A stretch of DNA of 64,000 nucleotides from Leptospira bandrabouensis (GTDB lineage Bacteria; Spirochaetota; Leptospiria; Leptospirales; Leptospiraceae): NCBI RefSeq assembly GCF_004770905.1, contig NZ_RQHT01000014.1:1746001-1810000 (forward strand). The letters are read 5' to 3'. How positions within the stretch are numbered: position 1 is the stretch's first letter; every line of letters begins with the position of its first letter. The translations under genes and the position numbers were made by a program. A model generated the notes under the pieces. The model did not search any database. It was not told where the DNA came from and saw only the letters and a list, made by a program, of their open reading frames with translations. Positions 37,866 to 46,790 of the stretch are shown piece after piece.

Positions 37866-38612
37866 ATGGATAAGTTTCATAAAAAAAACCAAATCGAACA
37901 AAAAAAACAAGCCGAACTCATCCAAAAGGATGAGTTCGCTGATTTTGAAGGTTCCAAGGCAGAACTTGCATTTTTAAAGTTCACACACTTTTTAGCAAAA
38001 AATCGTAAGTCTGTATTTATCGGTCTGGCTTCCGCCATTGTTGTGTTAGCTGCTGTAATCGGATATTTCGAATATCGCGCTTATCTTTTTGAAAAAGAAA
38101 CAGTAACACTTGAAGATTTGAAACTCTCTCACCAAAAATCAAAGGTGAGTCTTGAAGTACAAATTCAGAGTTTAGAAACTTTTTTAAAGAACCAAAGCAC
38201 CGGTAAAATGGAACTTCGGGTTTGGAAGGATCTTTCTAAACTTTATGCAGAAAAAGGAGAATTCGGAAAAGCTGCCGGATATCTCGAAGACGCTGCTAAA
38301 AAAATTGATACTCCTAAAGAAATCAAAGCACTCTATTTTTATATCGCTGGAAATTACCGCGAAAAAGAAAAAAACAACGCCAAGTCTCTAGAAAATTATA
38401 AGATTGCTGCGGCTGTCATCGAACCTGCAAGAGAACTTAATGGATTTAAGGCTTGGTCTTATTATCAAGCAGGTCGTTTATCATACCTTAACGGTGATAA
38501 GGCGGCTTCCAAAGAATATCTTGAAAAAGCAGTGAAACTTGACGTGGCAGAGTCTGGAGAAGATGTAAAACTCCTCTCTAGTTATTTACTCCTCAAACTC
38601 GGGAAAAATTAA
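37866..38612 (+). CDS. Membrane-anchored TPR protein
   Basis: This 248-residue protein has a charged N-terminus, one transmembrane helix (about 50-70, SVFIGLASAIVVLAAVIGYF) and a TPR-like helical domain outside the cytoplasm. Units include WKDLSKLYAEKGEFGKAAGY and SYYQAGRLSYLNGDKAASKE. The layout resembles YfgM, an ancillary factor of the SecYEG translocon. That match is by architecture only. It starts 4 nt after rpsA and 3 nt before hisG. Confidence 0.75.
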   Translation: MDKFHKKNQIEQKKQAELIQKDEFADFEGSKAELAFLKFTHFLAKNRKSVFIGLASAIVVLAAVIGYFEYRAYLFEKETVTLEDLKLSHQKSKVSLEVQIQSLETFLKNQSTGKMELRVWKDLSKLYAEKGEFGKAAGYLEDAAKKIDTPKEIKALYFYIAGNYREKEKNNAKSLENYKIAAAVIEPARELNGFKAWSYYQAGRLSYLNGDKAASKEYLEKAVKLDVAESGEDVKLLSSYLLLKLGKN

Positions 38613-38615
38613 TTT

Positions 38616-39230
38616 ATGTTAACTTTGGCTCTTCCGAAAGGTAGGCTTGCCGAAGAAACAGCGGTTCTTTTGTTATCGAAAGGATGGTTAAAAACTTTGC
38701 CATCCGAAGGTTCCAAAGAACTTACCTTCGTCTCCGAAGACAAACGCCTCCGCCTTTTATTTGTCAGATCCCAAGATGTTTGTACTTATGTGGAAGAAGC
38801 CGCTGCTGATGCAGGCATTGTCGGTTGGGATATTTTACGAGAAGGGGGATTTGACCTCATTGCTCCCGTGGATTTGAAACTAGGGGCTTGTAGGCTTTCT
38901 CTTGCCTCCTTTCCTGACTTTGATCTCTTTGCCAAACGCTCCAAAGTGCGTGTAGCGACAAAATATCCGAACCTTACCCGTGAGTATTTTTTTTCCAAAG
39001 GGATTTCCTGTGAAATCATCAAACTCTATGGTTCGATTGAACTAGCACCGATTGTGGGTCTATCCGACTGTATTGTGGACTTAGTTTCCACTGGCGGGAC
39101 CTTAAAAGCCAATGGTTTGAAAGAGTTTGAGTCGATTTTATACAGTACAGCCCGTTTTGTCTGCAATCGCTCCGCTTTTTATCACAAACATACCGAATTA
39201 CGGTCTCTTATCGAGAGCTTAGAAAATTAA
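38616..39230 (+). CDS. hisG: ATP phosphoribosyltransferase, short catalytic form
   Basis: This is the first step of histidine synthesis, ATP plus PRPP. At 204 residues it is the short HisG that lacks the C-terminal regulatory domain and normally needs the HisRS-like partner HisZ. No hisZ is in the window. Motifs include [11 protein letters not shown] at the start, [10 protein letters not shown], and the PRPP loop [14 protein letters not shown]. Confidence 0.94.
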   Translation: MLTLALPKGRLAEETAVLLLSKGWLKTLPSEGSKELTFVSEDKRLRLLFVRSQDVCTYVEEAAADAGIVGWDILREGGFDLIAPVDLKLGACRLSLASFPDFDLFAKRSKVRVATKYPNLTREYFFSKGISCEIIKLYGSIELAPIVGLSDCIVDLVSTGGTLKANGLKEFESILYSTARFVCNRSAFYHKHTELRSLIESLEN

Positions 39231-39297
39231 AATATTGTTTTCACATTGGTTTTCCAAAACATAGTAAAAACCAGTTATAATTCCATAGAGGATAGCC

Positions 39298-39498
39298 ATG
39301 GCAGTCCCAAAGAGACGTAAATCAAAATCGAAAGTTAGAACGAAAAGAGCCCATCACGCGATTGGCAAACCTAACTTAAACCCGTGTTCCAATTGTGGTT
39401 CATTTGTTCTGTCCCACCGTGTTTGCCCTTATTGCGGTTTTTATAAGGGAAAACTCGTAGTCGCTCAAAAAGTTAAAAAAACGACCGAAGATAACTAA
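39298..39498 (+). CDS. rpmF: 50S ribosomal protein L32
   Basis: This 66-residue protein starts [20 protein letters not shown] and has a four-cysteine zinc ribbon (CSNCG at about 31-35, CPYCG at about 44-48). It is therefore the zinc-binding paralogue type. It lies 5 nt before plsX, the usual rpmF-plsX linkage of ribosome and membrane lipid synthesis. The ribosome binding site GAGGA precedes the start. Confidence 0.96.
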   Translation: MAVPKRRKSKSKVRTKRAHHAIGKPNLNPCSNCGSFVLSHRVCPYCGFYKGKLVVAQKVKKTTEDN

Positions 39499-39503
39499 CC
39501 GTT

Positions 39504-40526
39504 ATGTGGGTCGCCGTGGACGCGATGAGCGGAGATTACGGCCCCGAAGGTATCGTCGAGGGCGCGGTACTGGCAGTTCGAGAATTCGGACTGTCTGTTT
39601 ACCTCGTTGGCGACGAACAAGAGTTACTTGATATCCTGTTAAAATTTGATTATGACACAGAGAAACTTCGTGTCATTCATTCTACTGAAATTATCGGTAT
39701 GAATGATTCTCCTTCTATAGCAGTCCGCGCTATGGAGGATTCTTCCGTAGTCAAAGCAGTTCGTTTAGTGGCAGATAAAGAATGTATCGGTGTGTTTTCT
39801 CCGGGAAACACAGGTGCTACTATGGCCGCCGCATTATTACACCTTGGTCGTCTACCAGGTGTTTTGCGGCCTCCAATTGCTGCGCATATTCCCAGGGAAG
39901 AAGGACCACCTGTACTTTTGTTAGATGCCGGTGCCAATGTTGATTGTAAACCGGAATATTTAGCGCAATTTGCAGTGATGGGGGAAATTTATTCCCGTGA
40001 ACTTTTTGGAATTCAAAATCCTAAAGTAGGAATCCTCTCCAATGGAGAAGAAGACAAAAAGGGAAATACAGTTTCCGTCAAAACATTTGATCTTTTAAAA
40101 AAAATCCCTTTTAACTTTGTAGGAAACGTGGAAGGCCGCGACCTTTATGGTAGTGGTCGAGAAGTAGATGTTGTAGTATGTGATGGTTTTATTGGGAACA
40201 TTGTTCTTAAAGCCACAGAAGGTCTTGCAAAATCTATATTTAATGTTCTAAAGAATTCCATAAGGCATTCAAGTCTTGCAAAAACGGGAGCCTTACTTTT
40301 AAAATCAACATTCAACGCTGTGAAAAAACGTTTAGACTATGCAGAATACGGTGGTGCCCTTCTACTCGGTGTAGAAGGAATTTGTATGATTGGACATGGT
40401 TCTTCGAATGCTTTAGCTGTTAAAAATGCAGTAAGGGTCATTGCAGAATGCGCCAAACACGGGATCAACGAACGGATTCGCGAAAGGCTCGGTGAATACA
40501 AAACCATACTTGGTGATTCTACATAA
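39504..40526 (+). CDS. plsX: Phosphate acyltransferase PlsX
   Basis: It converts acyl-ACP to acyl-phosphate, the first step of bacterial phospholipid synthesis with PlsY. It starts [19 protein letters not shown] and has [13 protein letters not shown] (about 112-124), [15 protein letters not shown] and [15 protein letters not shown]. The length of 340 is normal. It sits between rpmF and fabG, as in many bacteria. Confidence 0.96.
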   Translation: MWVAVDAMSGDYGPEGIVEGAVLAVREFGLSVYLVGDEQELLDILLKFDYDTEKLRVIHSTEIIGMNDSPSIAVRAMEDSSVVKAVRLVADKECIGVFSPGNTGATMAAALLHLGRLPGVLRPPIAAHIPREEGPPVLLLDAGANVDCKPEYLAQFAVMGEIYSRELFGIQNPKVGILSNGEEDKKGNTVSVKTFDLLKKIPFNFVGNVEGRDLYGSGREVDVVVCDGFIGNIVLKATEGLAKSIFNVLKNSIRHSSLAKTGALLLKSTFNAVKKRLDYAEYGGALLLGVEGICMIGHGSSNALAVKNAVRVIAECAKHGINERIRERLGEYKTILGDST

Positions 40527-40602
40527 AATATTAGGATTCATTTGAATTGATTTAGTTTAGAAAAATGTTTTTAGGAATTAGAAAAGAAGAGGAAAAAAAC
40601 AA

Positions 40603-41364
40603 ATGATTAGTTTATCAGGAAAAACAGCCATCGTAACTGGTGGGGCTAGAGGAATTGGAAAAGCAACTTGTTTGAAACTTGCTTCTCTTGGAGCCAATAT
40701 CGTTGTAGCGGATATGAATCCAGAAGCTACGAATGCAACAGCGGAAGAATTAAAATCCAAAGGTTACAAAGCAATCGCAGTTGTGGCAAACGTTTCTGTT
40801 GAAGAAGATGCACAAAAACTAATTGATTCAGCAAAAAAAGAATTTGGATCCGTTGATATCCTTGTGAACAACGCAGGGATCACTCGTGACACTCTCCTAA
40901 TGAGAATGAAAAAAGAGCAGTGGGATGCAGTCATTGCAGTAAACCTTACTGGAACTTATCTTTGTACACAAGCTGCAATTAAAGTTATGATGAAACAAGA
41001 AAATGGTGGATCTATCATTAACTTATCTTCTATCTCTGGTGAAAACGGAAACATTGGACAAACAAACTACTCAGCATCTAAAGCTGGTGTGATTGGTTTT
41101 ACAAAAGCTGTAGCTCTTGAAATGGCTTCTAGAAAGGTTCGTTGTAACGCGATTGCTCCAGGTTTTATCGCCACAGAAATGACAGAAGCAATCCCAGAAA
41201 ACATCAGACATGGGATGGTCCAAGCAATTCCACTCAAACGTGCAGGTCTTCCAGAAGACATCGCAAACGGAATTGCCTTCCTTGCTTCTGACGCATCTTC
41301 CTTTATCACAGGACATATCCTTGATATCAATGGTGGTGGATTTTTACCAGGTGGCGGTCACTAA
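40603..41364 (+). CDS. fabG: 3-oxoacyl-ACP reductase
   Basis: This NADPH-dependent reductase acts in fatty acid elongation. It is a classical short-chain dehydrogenase with the Rossmann motif VTGGARGIGKAT (about 10-21), the NNAGITRD segment, and the catalytic Ser-Tyr-Lys in NLSSISGE and YSASKAG. It ends with NGGGFLPGGGH. The ribosome binding site GAAGAGG lies upstream of the ATG. A strong terminator follows at 41457. In other bacteria acpP often follows directly. Here acpP is 5.1 kb further on. Confidence 0.95.
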   Translation: MISLSGKTAIVTGGARGIGKATCLKLASLGANIVVADMNPEATNATAEELKSKGYKAIAVVANVSVEEDAQKLIDSAKKEFGSVDILVNNAGITRDTLLMRMKKEQWDAVIAVNLTGTYLCTQAAIKVMMKQENGGSIINLSSISGENGNIGQTNYSASKAGVIGFTKAVALEMASRKVRCNAIAPGFIATEMTEAIPENIRHGMVQAIPLKRAGLPEDIANGIAFLASDASSFITGHILDINGGGFLPGGGH

Positions 41365-41456
41365 GAAATACGCTCAAAACCTTAGTCAGTTTTCATTCCG
41401 ATGGTTTGAGAACTGACCTTTGGTTTTACTACCTTAGTATTGAATTGTGATCACAG

Positions 41457-41503
41457 ATCCCCTGATTTCGATTTTTGAGATCAGGGGATTTTTATTTTTT
41501 TTT
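41457..41503 (+). terminator. Intrinsic terminator of fabG
   Basis: A perfect 10-bp stem ATCCCCTGAT / ATCAGGGGAT around a 13-nt loop is followed by a T-rich tract with one A. It overlaps the last codons of the convergent PII-like gene. Confidence 0.88.
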
Positions 41504-42613
41504 GCCTAGTTTCGATTGGTAGGAAAAGGCTCTTGGAATTTCCATTGTGTAGGCGATCCCTTCTGTTTCTTTAGTAAAAAAATCTAAAACTTCTAATTCA
41601 GAGATTACTTCATTTAACATTCTTTTCGGAATTAATAAATTAGCAGAATCTCTTGCTGGGTTATAGAGATTATTTTCTTCATCCAATTTGACGAGTCGGT
41701 CTTGTGAAATGGTAGCACCAGAAATTCCTAATTTCGAAAGTTTCATAAGGACTTTTTCAACGGAACCTTCTTTTGCATTCAAATGAATGTTTACCCCTTC
41801 GAAATAATTTCTTTTCCTTGCACCTTTCCTGAAGTTTGTAAACTGTCTTCGCCAATCAATATTTCCATATAAATGGTCTAAGGCAGAAATTACTTGTTCC
41901 ATACTCGCAGCTTGTTTAGGACCATCCAAACTGATTTTTGTATTGATGAGTCCACGTTTGATTGGATATTCAAAGATAAAACCTTTCCCCGGTAAATCAA
42001 GTTTCCCTGCTTCAATGATAAAATCTAATGCATGTTCTGCGTCAGAAGAATGGACAATTAGTTTAACAATTTCCTTTTCCTTTGGTATTGTGATTCGAAG
42101 TAACCCTAGTCGGTCTCTTAGGCCTCTTCCCACGCCGTAAGTGATGGTAGGAACTGCCACACCATTTTCCAAAATATAGTGCGACATGGTATCAGCGGCC
42201 CCTCTTTGGATGATACAAAAGATTCCAGTGAGACCTGTAAAACCCAGTGGTTTTGTTTTGATTGGATTTCGATAAATTAAGTTTTCTGCGATTGGACAAT
42301 AAATAGTAATTTCTTCAGTATAAATCGAACCATGACCAGGAACTGTCAAATCTGCGGATTCGATGATTTGACTCATTAAAAAATCTTCAGTTTTTTTATC
42401 TGTTAGGACTTGAAAGATCACAACAGGTAAGTTGTACAGCTGAGTGCTCGAATATAAATTCAAAAGAAAAATATGATTTCTTTTGAGAATGGGATATCTA
42501 CCTAATTCATGCGAAAAAAAGGAAACACCCAAGTTTTTAAAAACTCTTTGTACCTCATCGGCGAGATCTTTATGGACAACGGCTGTAATTCTAATTGCGG
42601 AGCTATGATTCAT
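41492..42613 (-). CDS. Tandem PII-like domain protein
   Basis: This is a 373-residue soluble protein containing three PII-like units. Each unit closes with a similar segment: PGHGSIYTEEI (92-102), PGKGFIFEYPI (208-218) and EGIAYTMEIP (351-360). Ordinary PII proteins are about 112-residue trimers, so three fused units could form a pseudo-trimer in one chain. The Tyr-containing T-loop of GlnB is not evident. It is coupled by an ATGA overlap to the upstream DUF1538 membrane protein gene and is probably its regulator. The ligand is unknown. Confidence 0.75.
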   Translation of the reverse strand: MNHSSAIRITAVVHKDLADEVQRVFKNLGVSFFSHELGRYPILKRNHIFLLNLYSSTQLYNLPVVIFQVLTDKKTEDFLMSQIIESADLTVPGHGSIYTEEITIYCPIAENLIYRNPIKTKPLGFTGLTGIFCIIQRGAADTMSHYILENGVAVPTITYGVGRGLRDRLGLLRITIPKEKEIVKLIVHSSDAEHALDFIIEAGKLDLPGKGFIFEYPIKRGLINTKISLDGPKQAASMEQVISALDHLYGNIDWRRQFTNFRKGARKRNYFEGVNIHLNAKEGSVEKVLMKLSKLGISGATISQDRLVKLDEENNLYNPARDSANLLIPKRMLNEVISELEVLDFFTKETEGIAYTMEIPRAFSYQSKLGKKK

Positions 42614-44520
42614 TTTTCTTCCGTCTCAATATTGGTTAATGATTGTTTTCGTGATCTCTCCATCCATAACCCCATTACAAGTACAGTTAATACAGGGAAA
42701 ATAGCAGCCGAAGAAAGGATACCAAATCCATCGACAGTATTCAATTGATTCCCGATTCCTAACCCAAGAACAATGATTAGGGGGACGGTAATGGGACCTG
42801 TAGTCACACCTGCACTATCCCAAGCAATGTCAATGAACTCGGGTTTACTGAGTAATGTCAGAAACACAAGAAAGATATAAGATGGTAGAAGTATGTATAG
42901 AAGGGGGATCTCTAAAAATATTTTTAAAATACCGAGTAAGGTGCCGAGCCCAACTCCAATTCCAACCGCTTGGATGAGAACTGTTTTTTTTACTGTCCCT
43001 ACAGTAACTTCTTCCACACTGTTGGCAAGTGCACTTAATGCTGGTTCTGCGAGAGTGGCGCTATACCCTAATAAAAAAGCAAATAAAAGAGCTATGAAAT
43101 ATCCTAAAAGGTTATCTTCCTTTCCAAATAGTGGTCCATGAATTGGTACATAACTGTAAATTTCTGATTGAGAGTCATAGTTTTTGTCTCGGAAGGGAAT
43201 TTGCGAAAAAGACTTTTTGTCTTTTAAATAAAAGAAATCTTCGGTGTTTCCATTTTCATCTGTTGCAGTGAATACAATTTTTGGATTAAAATTTCTGATT
43301 TCTCTAATAGAATCTGTAAGTTCGATGGAACGAAATGACGAAGGTAGTTTGTTTCCGACTTGGCTTCCCAGTTTGCTAAGTCCAAAAAAGATTCCGAAAT
43401 TAAATATAGCTAAACCTAAAAACACAAATAAAATTCCCAGATACAATTCATCCGTAAATGGTAAACTTTCCCTTAAGATCATATATAAAAATAGAATCAA
43501 ACATCCTGCTAAAGGAATGATAGCTTGCAGGGAACCAGAAAAACTTTCTAAAATTCCTTCCATTATTTTTACTAATTTGTTATGGATGGATAACTGAGAA
43601 TTATGCTCTTTTTCGTTATTTGCGAATAAAGTTTCTGGATTTTTTTCACCAAACAATAGTTTGGATTGTTCTATGGTGATCCCTGAACTAAAAAACTTTT
43701 CTTTGGACATTGGCTCTGGTAACTTCGGTGCAAAGTAAAGGCCAACAACAAATACACTTAAGATAGGAAATAGAGAGGCAAGTGTTACCACACCAAAACC
43801 TGTAGTAGTATCACTTGTGCGAGACGCTTTTGACACTCCAAGTCCTAAAGCCACAATTAAGGGAACAGTGAGAGAACCTGTGGCAACCACACCAGAATCC
43901 CAAGCAAGTCCCGAAATCAATCGTAAGTTATCATTATTGAATGCATAAATAGTGATTAAAATTAGAAAGATAAGACTTGGTATTAAAAACTTAGATAAAG
44001 AGATTCCATAAATGATACGAATGATCCCAAATACGATGGAAAATCCAACACCCACTGCGATGCTAAAAAAAAGAACATCAGCACCTTCATTTAATAAATG
44101 AAATAATAAGGGGGCATCCCAAGGATTTACTGCTGACCCACTTTGTTTTAATACGGAAATCGCAGGTTCTGCAAGTGTTGCAACGATTCCTACAAACAAA
44201 CAGAAAACCATAATTGTGAGTAAGTTTACTTTTTGCGGAAGTCGTAACCCAATTGTTTCCCCAAGGGGCATGATGCCTAAATACAATCCTTCCATAAAAA
44301 AAGTTAGTCCCATGATAACAGCAAAAATTCCGAAGGAAATGATTCCTGCTTCTTTGATTGGGATTCTAAGTACGATGAGTTGAAATAATACTAAATAAGA
44401 AACAACCCAAACCACTGATTTGGTTTGTTCCCAAAGTTTTTTTCGAAAATACGGAATTATAAGCGTGATTGCTTCTTTAAATCCTATATGGATGGATTCT
44501 TCTTTTTCGTTCCTTGCCAT
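42610..44520 (-). CDS. Duplicated DUF1538 membrane protein
   Basis: This is a 636-residue polytopic membrane protein with about 14 hydrophobic segments. Two homologous halves are plain. ATLAEPA occurs at 114-120 and 488-494. AWDSGVVATGSLTVP near 206-220 is matched by AWDSAGVTTGPITVP near 566-580. A charged loop separates the halves (about 265-335). The family is DUF1538, which is uncharacterised. The repeated structure suggests a transporter or channel. Translation is coupled to the tandem PII-like gene downstream, which points to small-molecule or nitrogen/carbon-status control. Confidence 0.82.
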   Translation of the reverse strand: MARNEKEESIHIGFKEAITLIIPYFRKKLWEQTKSVVWVVSYLVLFQLIVLRIPIKEAGIISFGIFAVIMGLTFFMEGLYLGIMPLGETIGLRLPQKVNLLTIMVFCLFVGIVATLAEPAISVLKQSGSAVNPWDAPLLFHLLNEGADVLFFSIAVGVGFSIVFGIIRIIYGISLSKFLIPSLIFLILITIYAFNNDNLRLISGLAWDSGVVATGSLTVPLIVALGLGVSKASRTSDTTTGFGVVTLASLFPILSVFVVGLYFAPKLPEPMSKEKFFSSGITIEQSKLLFGEKNPETLFANNEKEHNSQLSIHNKLVKIMEGILESFSGSLQAIIPLAGCLILFLYMILRESLPFTDELYLGILFVFLGLAIFNFGIFFGLSKLGSQVGNKLPSSFRSIELTDSIREIRNFNPKIVFTATDENGNTEDFFYLKDKKSFSQIPFRDKNYDSQSEIYSYVPIHGPLFGKEDNLLGYFIALLFAFLLGYSATLAEPALSALANSVEEVTVGTVKKTVLIQAVGIGVGLGTLLGILKIFLEIPLLYILLPSYIFLVFLTLLSKPEFIDIAWDSAGVTTGPITVPLIIVLGLGIGNQLNTVDGFGILSSAAIFPVLTVLVMGLWMERSRKQSLTNIETEEK

Positions 44521-44571
44521 AAGGACAAACTGTCAGACAAAAACATTTTTGCAAAGGGATTTTAAAATTCA

Positions 44572-44606
44572 AAAAGAATGTCTCCCGGCAATATATGCCA
44601 GGAGAC
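44572..44606 (-). terminator. Intrinsic terminator of the rhodanese-like lipoprotein gene
   Basis: Read on the minus strand, GTCTCC-T-GGCA, loop, TGCC-G-GGAGAC forms a 10-bp stem with one mismatch. It is followed by ATTCTTTTTG. It lies between the lipoprotein gene and the DUF1538 gene, so these are separate transcripts. Confidence 0.8.
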
Positions 44607-44630
44607 GAAGCGTGCAAACTGGGAAAGAGA

Positions 44631-46124
44631 TTAGTACTTGTAAGCCTTATCTTCTTGAATGAATTTTTTTGTAGTTGTTGCTGTAAGATTTACATTGGGA
44701 CGAACAACATGAGTAGGTTCATTGTACCAAAGTTTTGTTGAAACATCTCCTATGTCAGTTCTCCATTTAAAGTCGGATGGTACTTGGTTCACGGCACTGG
44801 TTCCATGTCCTGCGACTAGAGCTGTCCATTCCACAAGTGAACCATCATAATACACAGTGGGATATCCAAGAATATTCAAAGATGCGAATCCATTGACTTG
44901 AGCTTCAAAATTGGTTCTACATTGACTAACGATCGTAGTTCCCGGAGTGTAAACTGCCCTTGTTGTATTAAACAGTGTTTTGAGTGCTGCTTTATCTAAA
45001 TATTCATATCCGTCTGCATTATCCTTTAGTAGATCAGACCATGGGAATGTTTTTGAGGATTTGATACTTCCTTCAAAAGGAACAAAAGTTTGGTTCCCCG
45101 CTGAAGCTGATGGTGCCCCAGAAGACTGGTAGGAAGTAGTGATGTAAGCTGAGTTTGTTGGATTTGTTACAAGCGCATTTCTTGCAACATTCAACCCATC
45201 TGCAGTCCCATTGTATTGTGTGGCAGGCCTTGCATCGATAATCTGTTGTTTGGCGGTAAGACCAGAAAGATTTGCATTCCCTCCCGTTTTTGCAATTTCA
45301 TAGATGTCTTCAAGTCCTAAAGTAAGGACAGTATTATCGACTCGTAATTGTTTTACAGAGAATCCACCGTTTCGTTCTAAGTTGATTCCCGAGCGACTTG
45401 CCGAAAGTGGAATTCCTGCACCAGTTGCTTTTTTGTTCAGGTTTCCATTGAGTATCGCCAAGTTTTTAATATCAGCTCCCCAATAACGTAACCAATATAC
45501 TCCACGAGTGATATCTTGAACAGCGCCTGCTCCAACAGCTTTTGCAGGATAGGCACCTCCAGAAATTCCATTCCCTGTACCTACTGCAAATACCACTAAA
45601 TCTTTAGAGAGATTGATTCCAAAGGTTTTTAACCAATCATCCACGAATTGACCATTAGCTTGGTAACGGACAGAGTTTGAAAATAAGCCAGTATCTCGTG
45701 TTTGGTTGAATCGAAATCCTCCACTTGGTAAACTTGCTGGTCTATAATCATCGAGTAGGTATACATAGACACCGTGGCCAGGATTTTCTGCTACAAATGG
45801 GGAAGCGGCTCCACCGGCCACACGATTGGCTTCATCTGTTTGTAAGATGATTAAATTTCCCGTGATATGACTTGGTTTGTTTGCAGGCCAATTGGATACA
45901 AATCGATTTAAGGTCTGCGGGGTGATGAGTCCCCAGTTGTTATCGTTGTAATCTTCTGCCGATTCGTTCACGAGATCTGTGGCTGAATTGACTTTGATTT
46001 GGTTTGCGGCTAAGTAAAGCAGAGCCGCCAGTAAAGTATTTTTGTCTTCTTTCTTTTCGACACAAGAAACCGAGAAGGAAAGTAGGAGGAAGGCAGTCAG
46101 TGTTTGGGTCCATTTTTGAATCAT
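44631..46124 (-). CDS. Rhodanese-like lipoprotein
   Basis: This is a 497-residue exported protein. The signal peptide ends at SVSC (Cys 21), a spirochete-type lipobox, and AAGGAG precedes the ATG. Two rhodanese-like halves can be traced. The first (about 120-240) has a degenerate loop. The second (about 285-420) has KQQIIDARPATQYNG, then an entry GSIKSSKTFPWSDLL and a loop SQCRTNFEA with Cys near 395. The loop is longer and less glycine-rich than a classic active site, so sulfurtransferase activity is uncertain. It is transcribed alone. Confidence 0.75.
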   Translation of the reverse strand: MIQKWTQTLTAFLLLSFSVSCVEKKEDKNTLLAALLYLAANQIKVNSATDLVNESAEDYNDNNWGLITPQTLNRFVSNWPANKPSHITGNLIILQTDEANRVAGGAASPFVAENPGHGVYVYLLDDYRPASLPSGGFRFNQTRDTGLFSNSVRYQANGQFVDDWLKTFGINLSKDLVVFAVGTGNGISGGAYPAKAVGAGAVQDITRGVYWLRYWGADIKNLAILNGNLNKKATGAGIPLSASRSGINLERNGGFSVKQLRVDNTVLTLGLEDIYEIAKTGGNANLSGLTAKQQIIDARPATQYNGTADGLNVARNALVTNPTNSAYITTSYQSSGAPSASAGNQTFVPFEGSIKSSKTFPWSDLLKDNADGYEYLDKAALKTLFNTTRAVYTPGTTIVSQCRTNFEAQVNGFASLNILGYPTVYYDGSLVEWTALVAGHGTSAVNQVPSDFKWRTDIGDVSTKLWYNEPTHVVRPNVNLTATTTKKFIQEDKAYKY

Positions 46125-46503
46125 GGAGTTCTCCTTTATTTTTTTTTCTTGCGGTTGATTTCCTGCTTTCTTTCGGAAAAGGAAAGCCGAATCCGCTATA
46201 ACGGAATATAAATCTGCTAAAATGGATCAAAGCCTTGGAATTCGGTCTAGGATTTTGGAAATTGCTCGGATGTTAGGGAGTTTGCCACTGATTTATCAGC
46301 AAATCGTTGGTTTTCAATTCAAGTTAATTTGAGTTAGGTGATGTTAGAATGATGTCAAAGGTTTCAAGAGGAAAATAATCTATTTAGACTTGCCAAAAAT
46401 TCCGACAATTTCATTTTAAAAAAACGCTAGGCGTACATATATACCTAGCGGAAAACGATTTAACACTTGCCCCACTGATTAACAGTGGCCTGGAGGATAT
46501 AAA
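46125..46503. other. Intergenic region between the rhodanese-like lipoprotein and acpP
   Basis: This is a 379-bp gap between divergent genes. No credible gene is seen. It holds the lipoprotein ribosome binding site (just above 46124), a possible acpP promoter (TTGCCA at 46390-46395, about 17 bp before ATTTTA at 46413-46418), and an inverted repeat at 46425-46450. The middle part (about 46210-46380) shows nothing I can interpret. Confidence 0.45.
46425..46450. promoter_or_regulatory. Inverted repeat in the acpP leader or promoter
   Basis: CGCTAGG and CCTAGCG form a perfect 7-bp inverted repeat with a 12-nt AT-rich centre, 54 bp upstream of acpP. It falls where the transcript would begin if the TTGCCA/ATTTTA promoter is used. 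It could be an operator or a 5' hairpin. Confidence 0.4.
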
Positions 46504-46737
46504 ATGGCAGATTTCGAAAAAATTAAGTCAATCATCGTAGAACAACTTGGTGTTGATGAATCAGAAGTTACACCTGAAGCTCACTTCATCAATGATCTTG
46601 GTGCTGACTCTCTTGATACAGTTGAACTAGTTATGGCTCTTGAAGAAGAGTTTGGTGTGGAAATTTCTGATGAAGACGCAGAAAAAATCCAAACCGTAGG
46701 CGATGTAATTAAATTCATCGATAAACTTAAGGGGTAA
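46504..46737 (+). CDS. acpP: Acyl carrier protein
   Basis: This 77-residue acidic protein carries growing fatty acids on phosphopantetheine. The attachment serine is in [19 protein letters not shown] (Ser 37). The ribosome binding site GGAGG lies 8 nt upstream. It is followed by a hairpin and then rnc, a linkage seen in many bacteria. Confidence 0.98.
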   Translation: MADFEKIKSIIVEQLGVDESEVTPEAHFINDLGADSLDTVELVMALEEEFGVEISDEDAEKIQTVGDVIKFIDKLKG

Positions 46738-46752
46738 TTCCCAATCCAAAAA

Positions 46753-46779
46753 CCGGGTTCCCCGAATAGAGGAACCCGG
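46753..46779 (+). other. Stem-loop between acpP and rnc
   Basis: CCGGGTTCC and GGAACCCGG form a perfect 9-bp stem with a 9-nt loop, ending 11 nt before the rnc start. Only ATCTTTG follows, a poor U-run. It may attenuate transcription or be a processing site. Confidence 0.6.
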
Positions 46780-46790
46780 ATCTTTGTACC

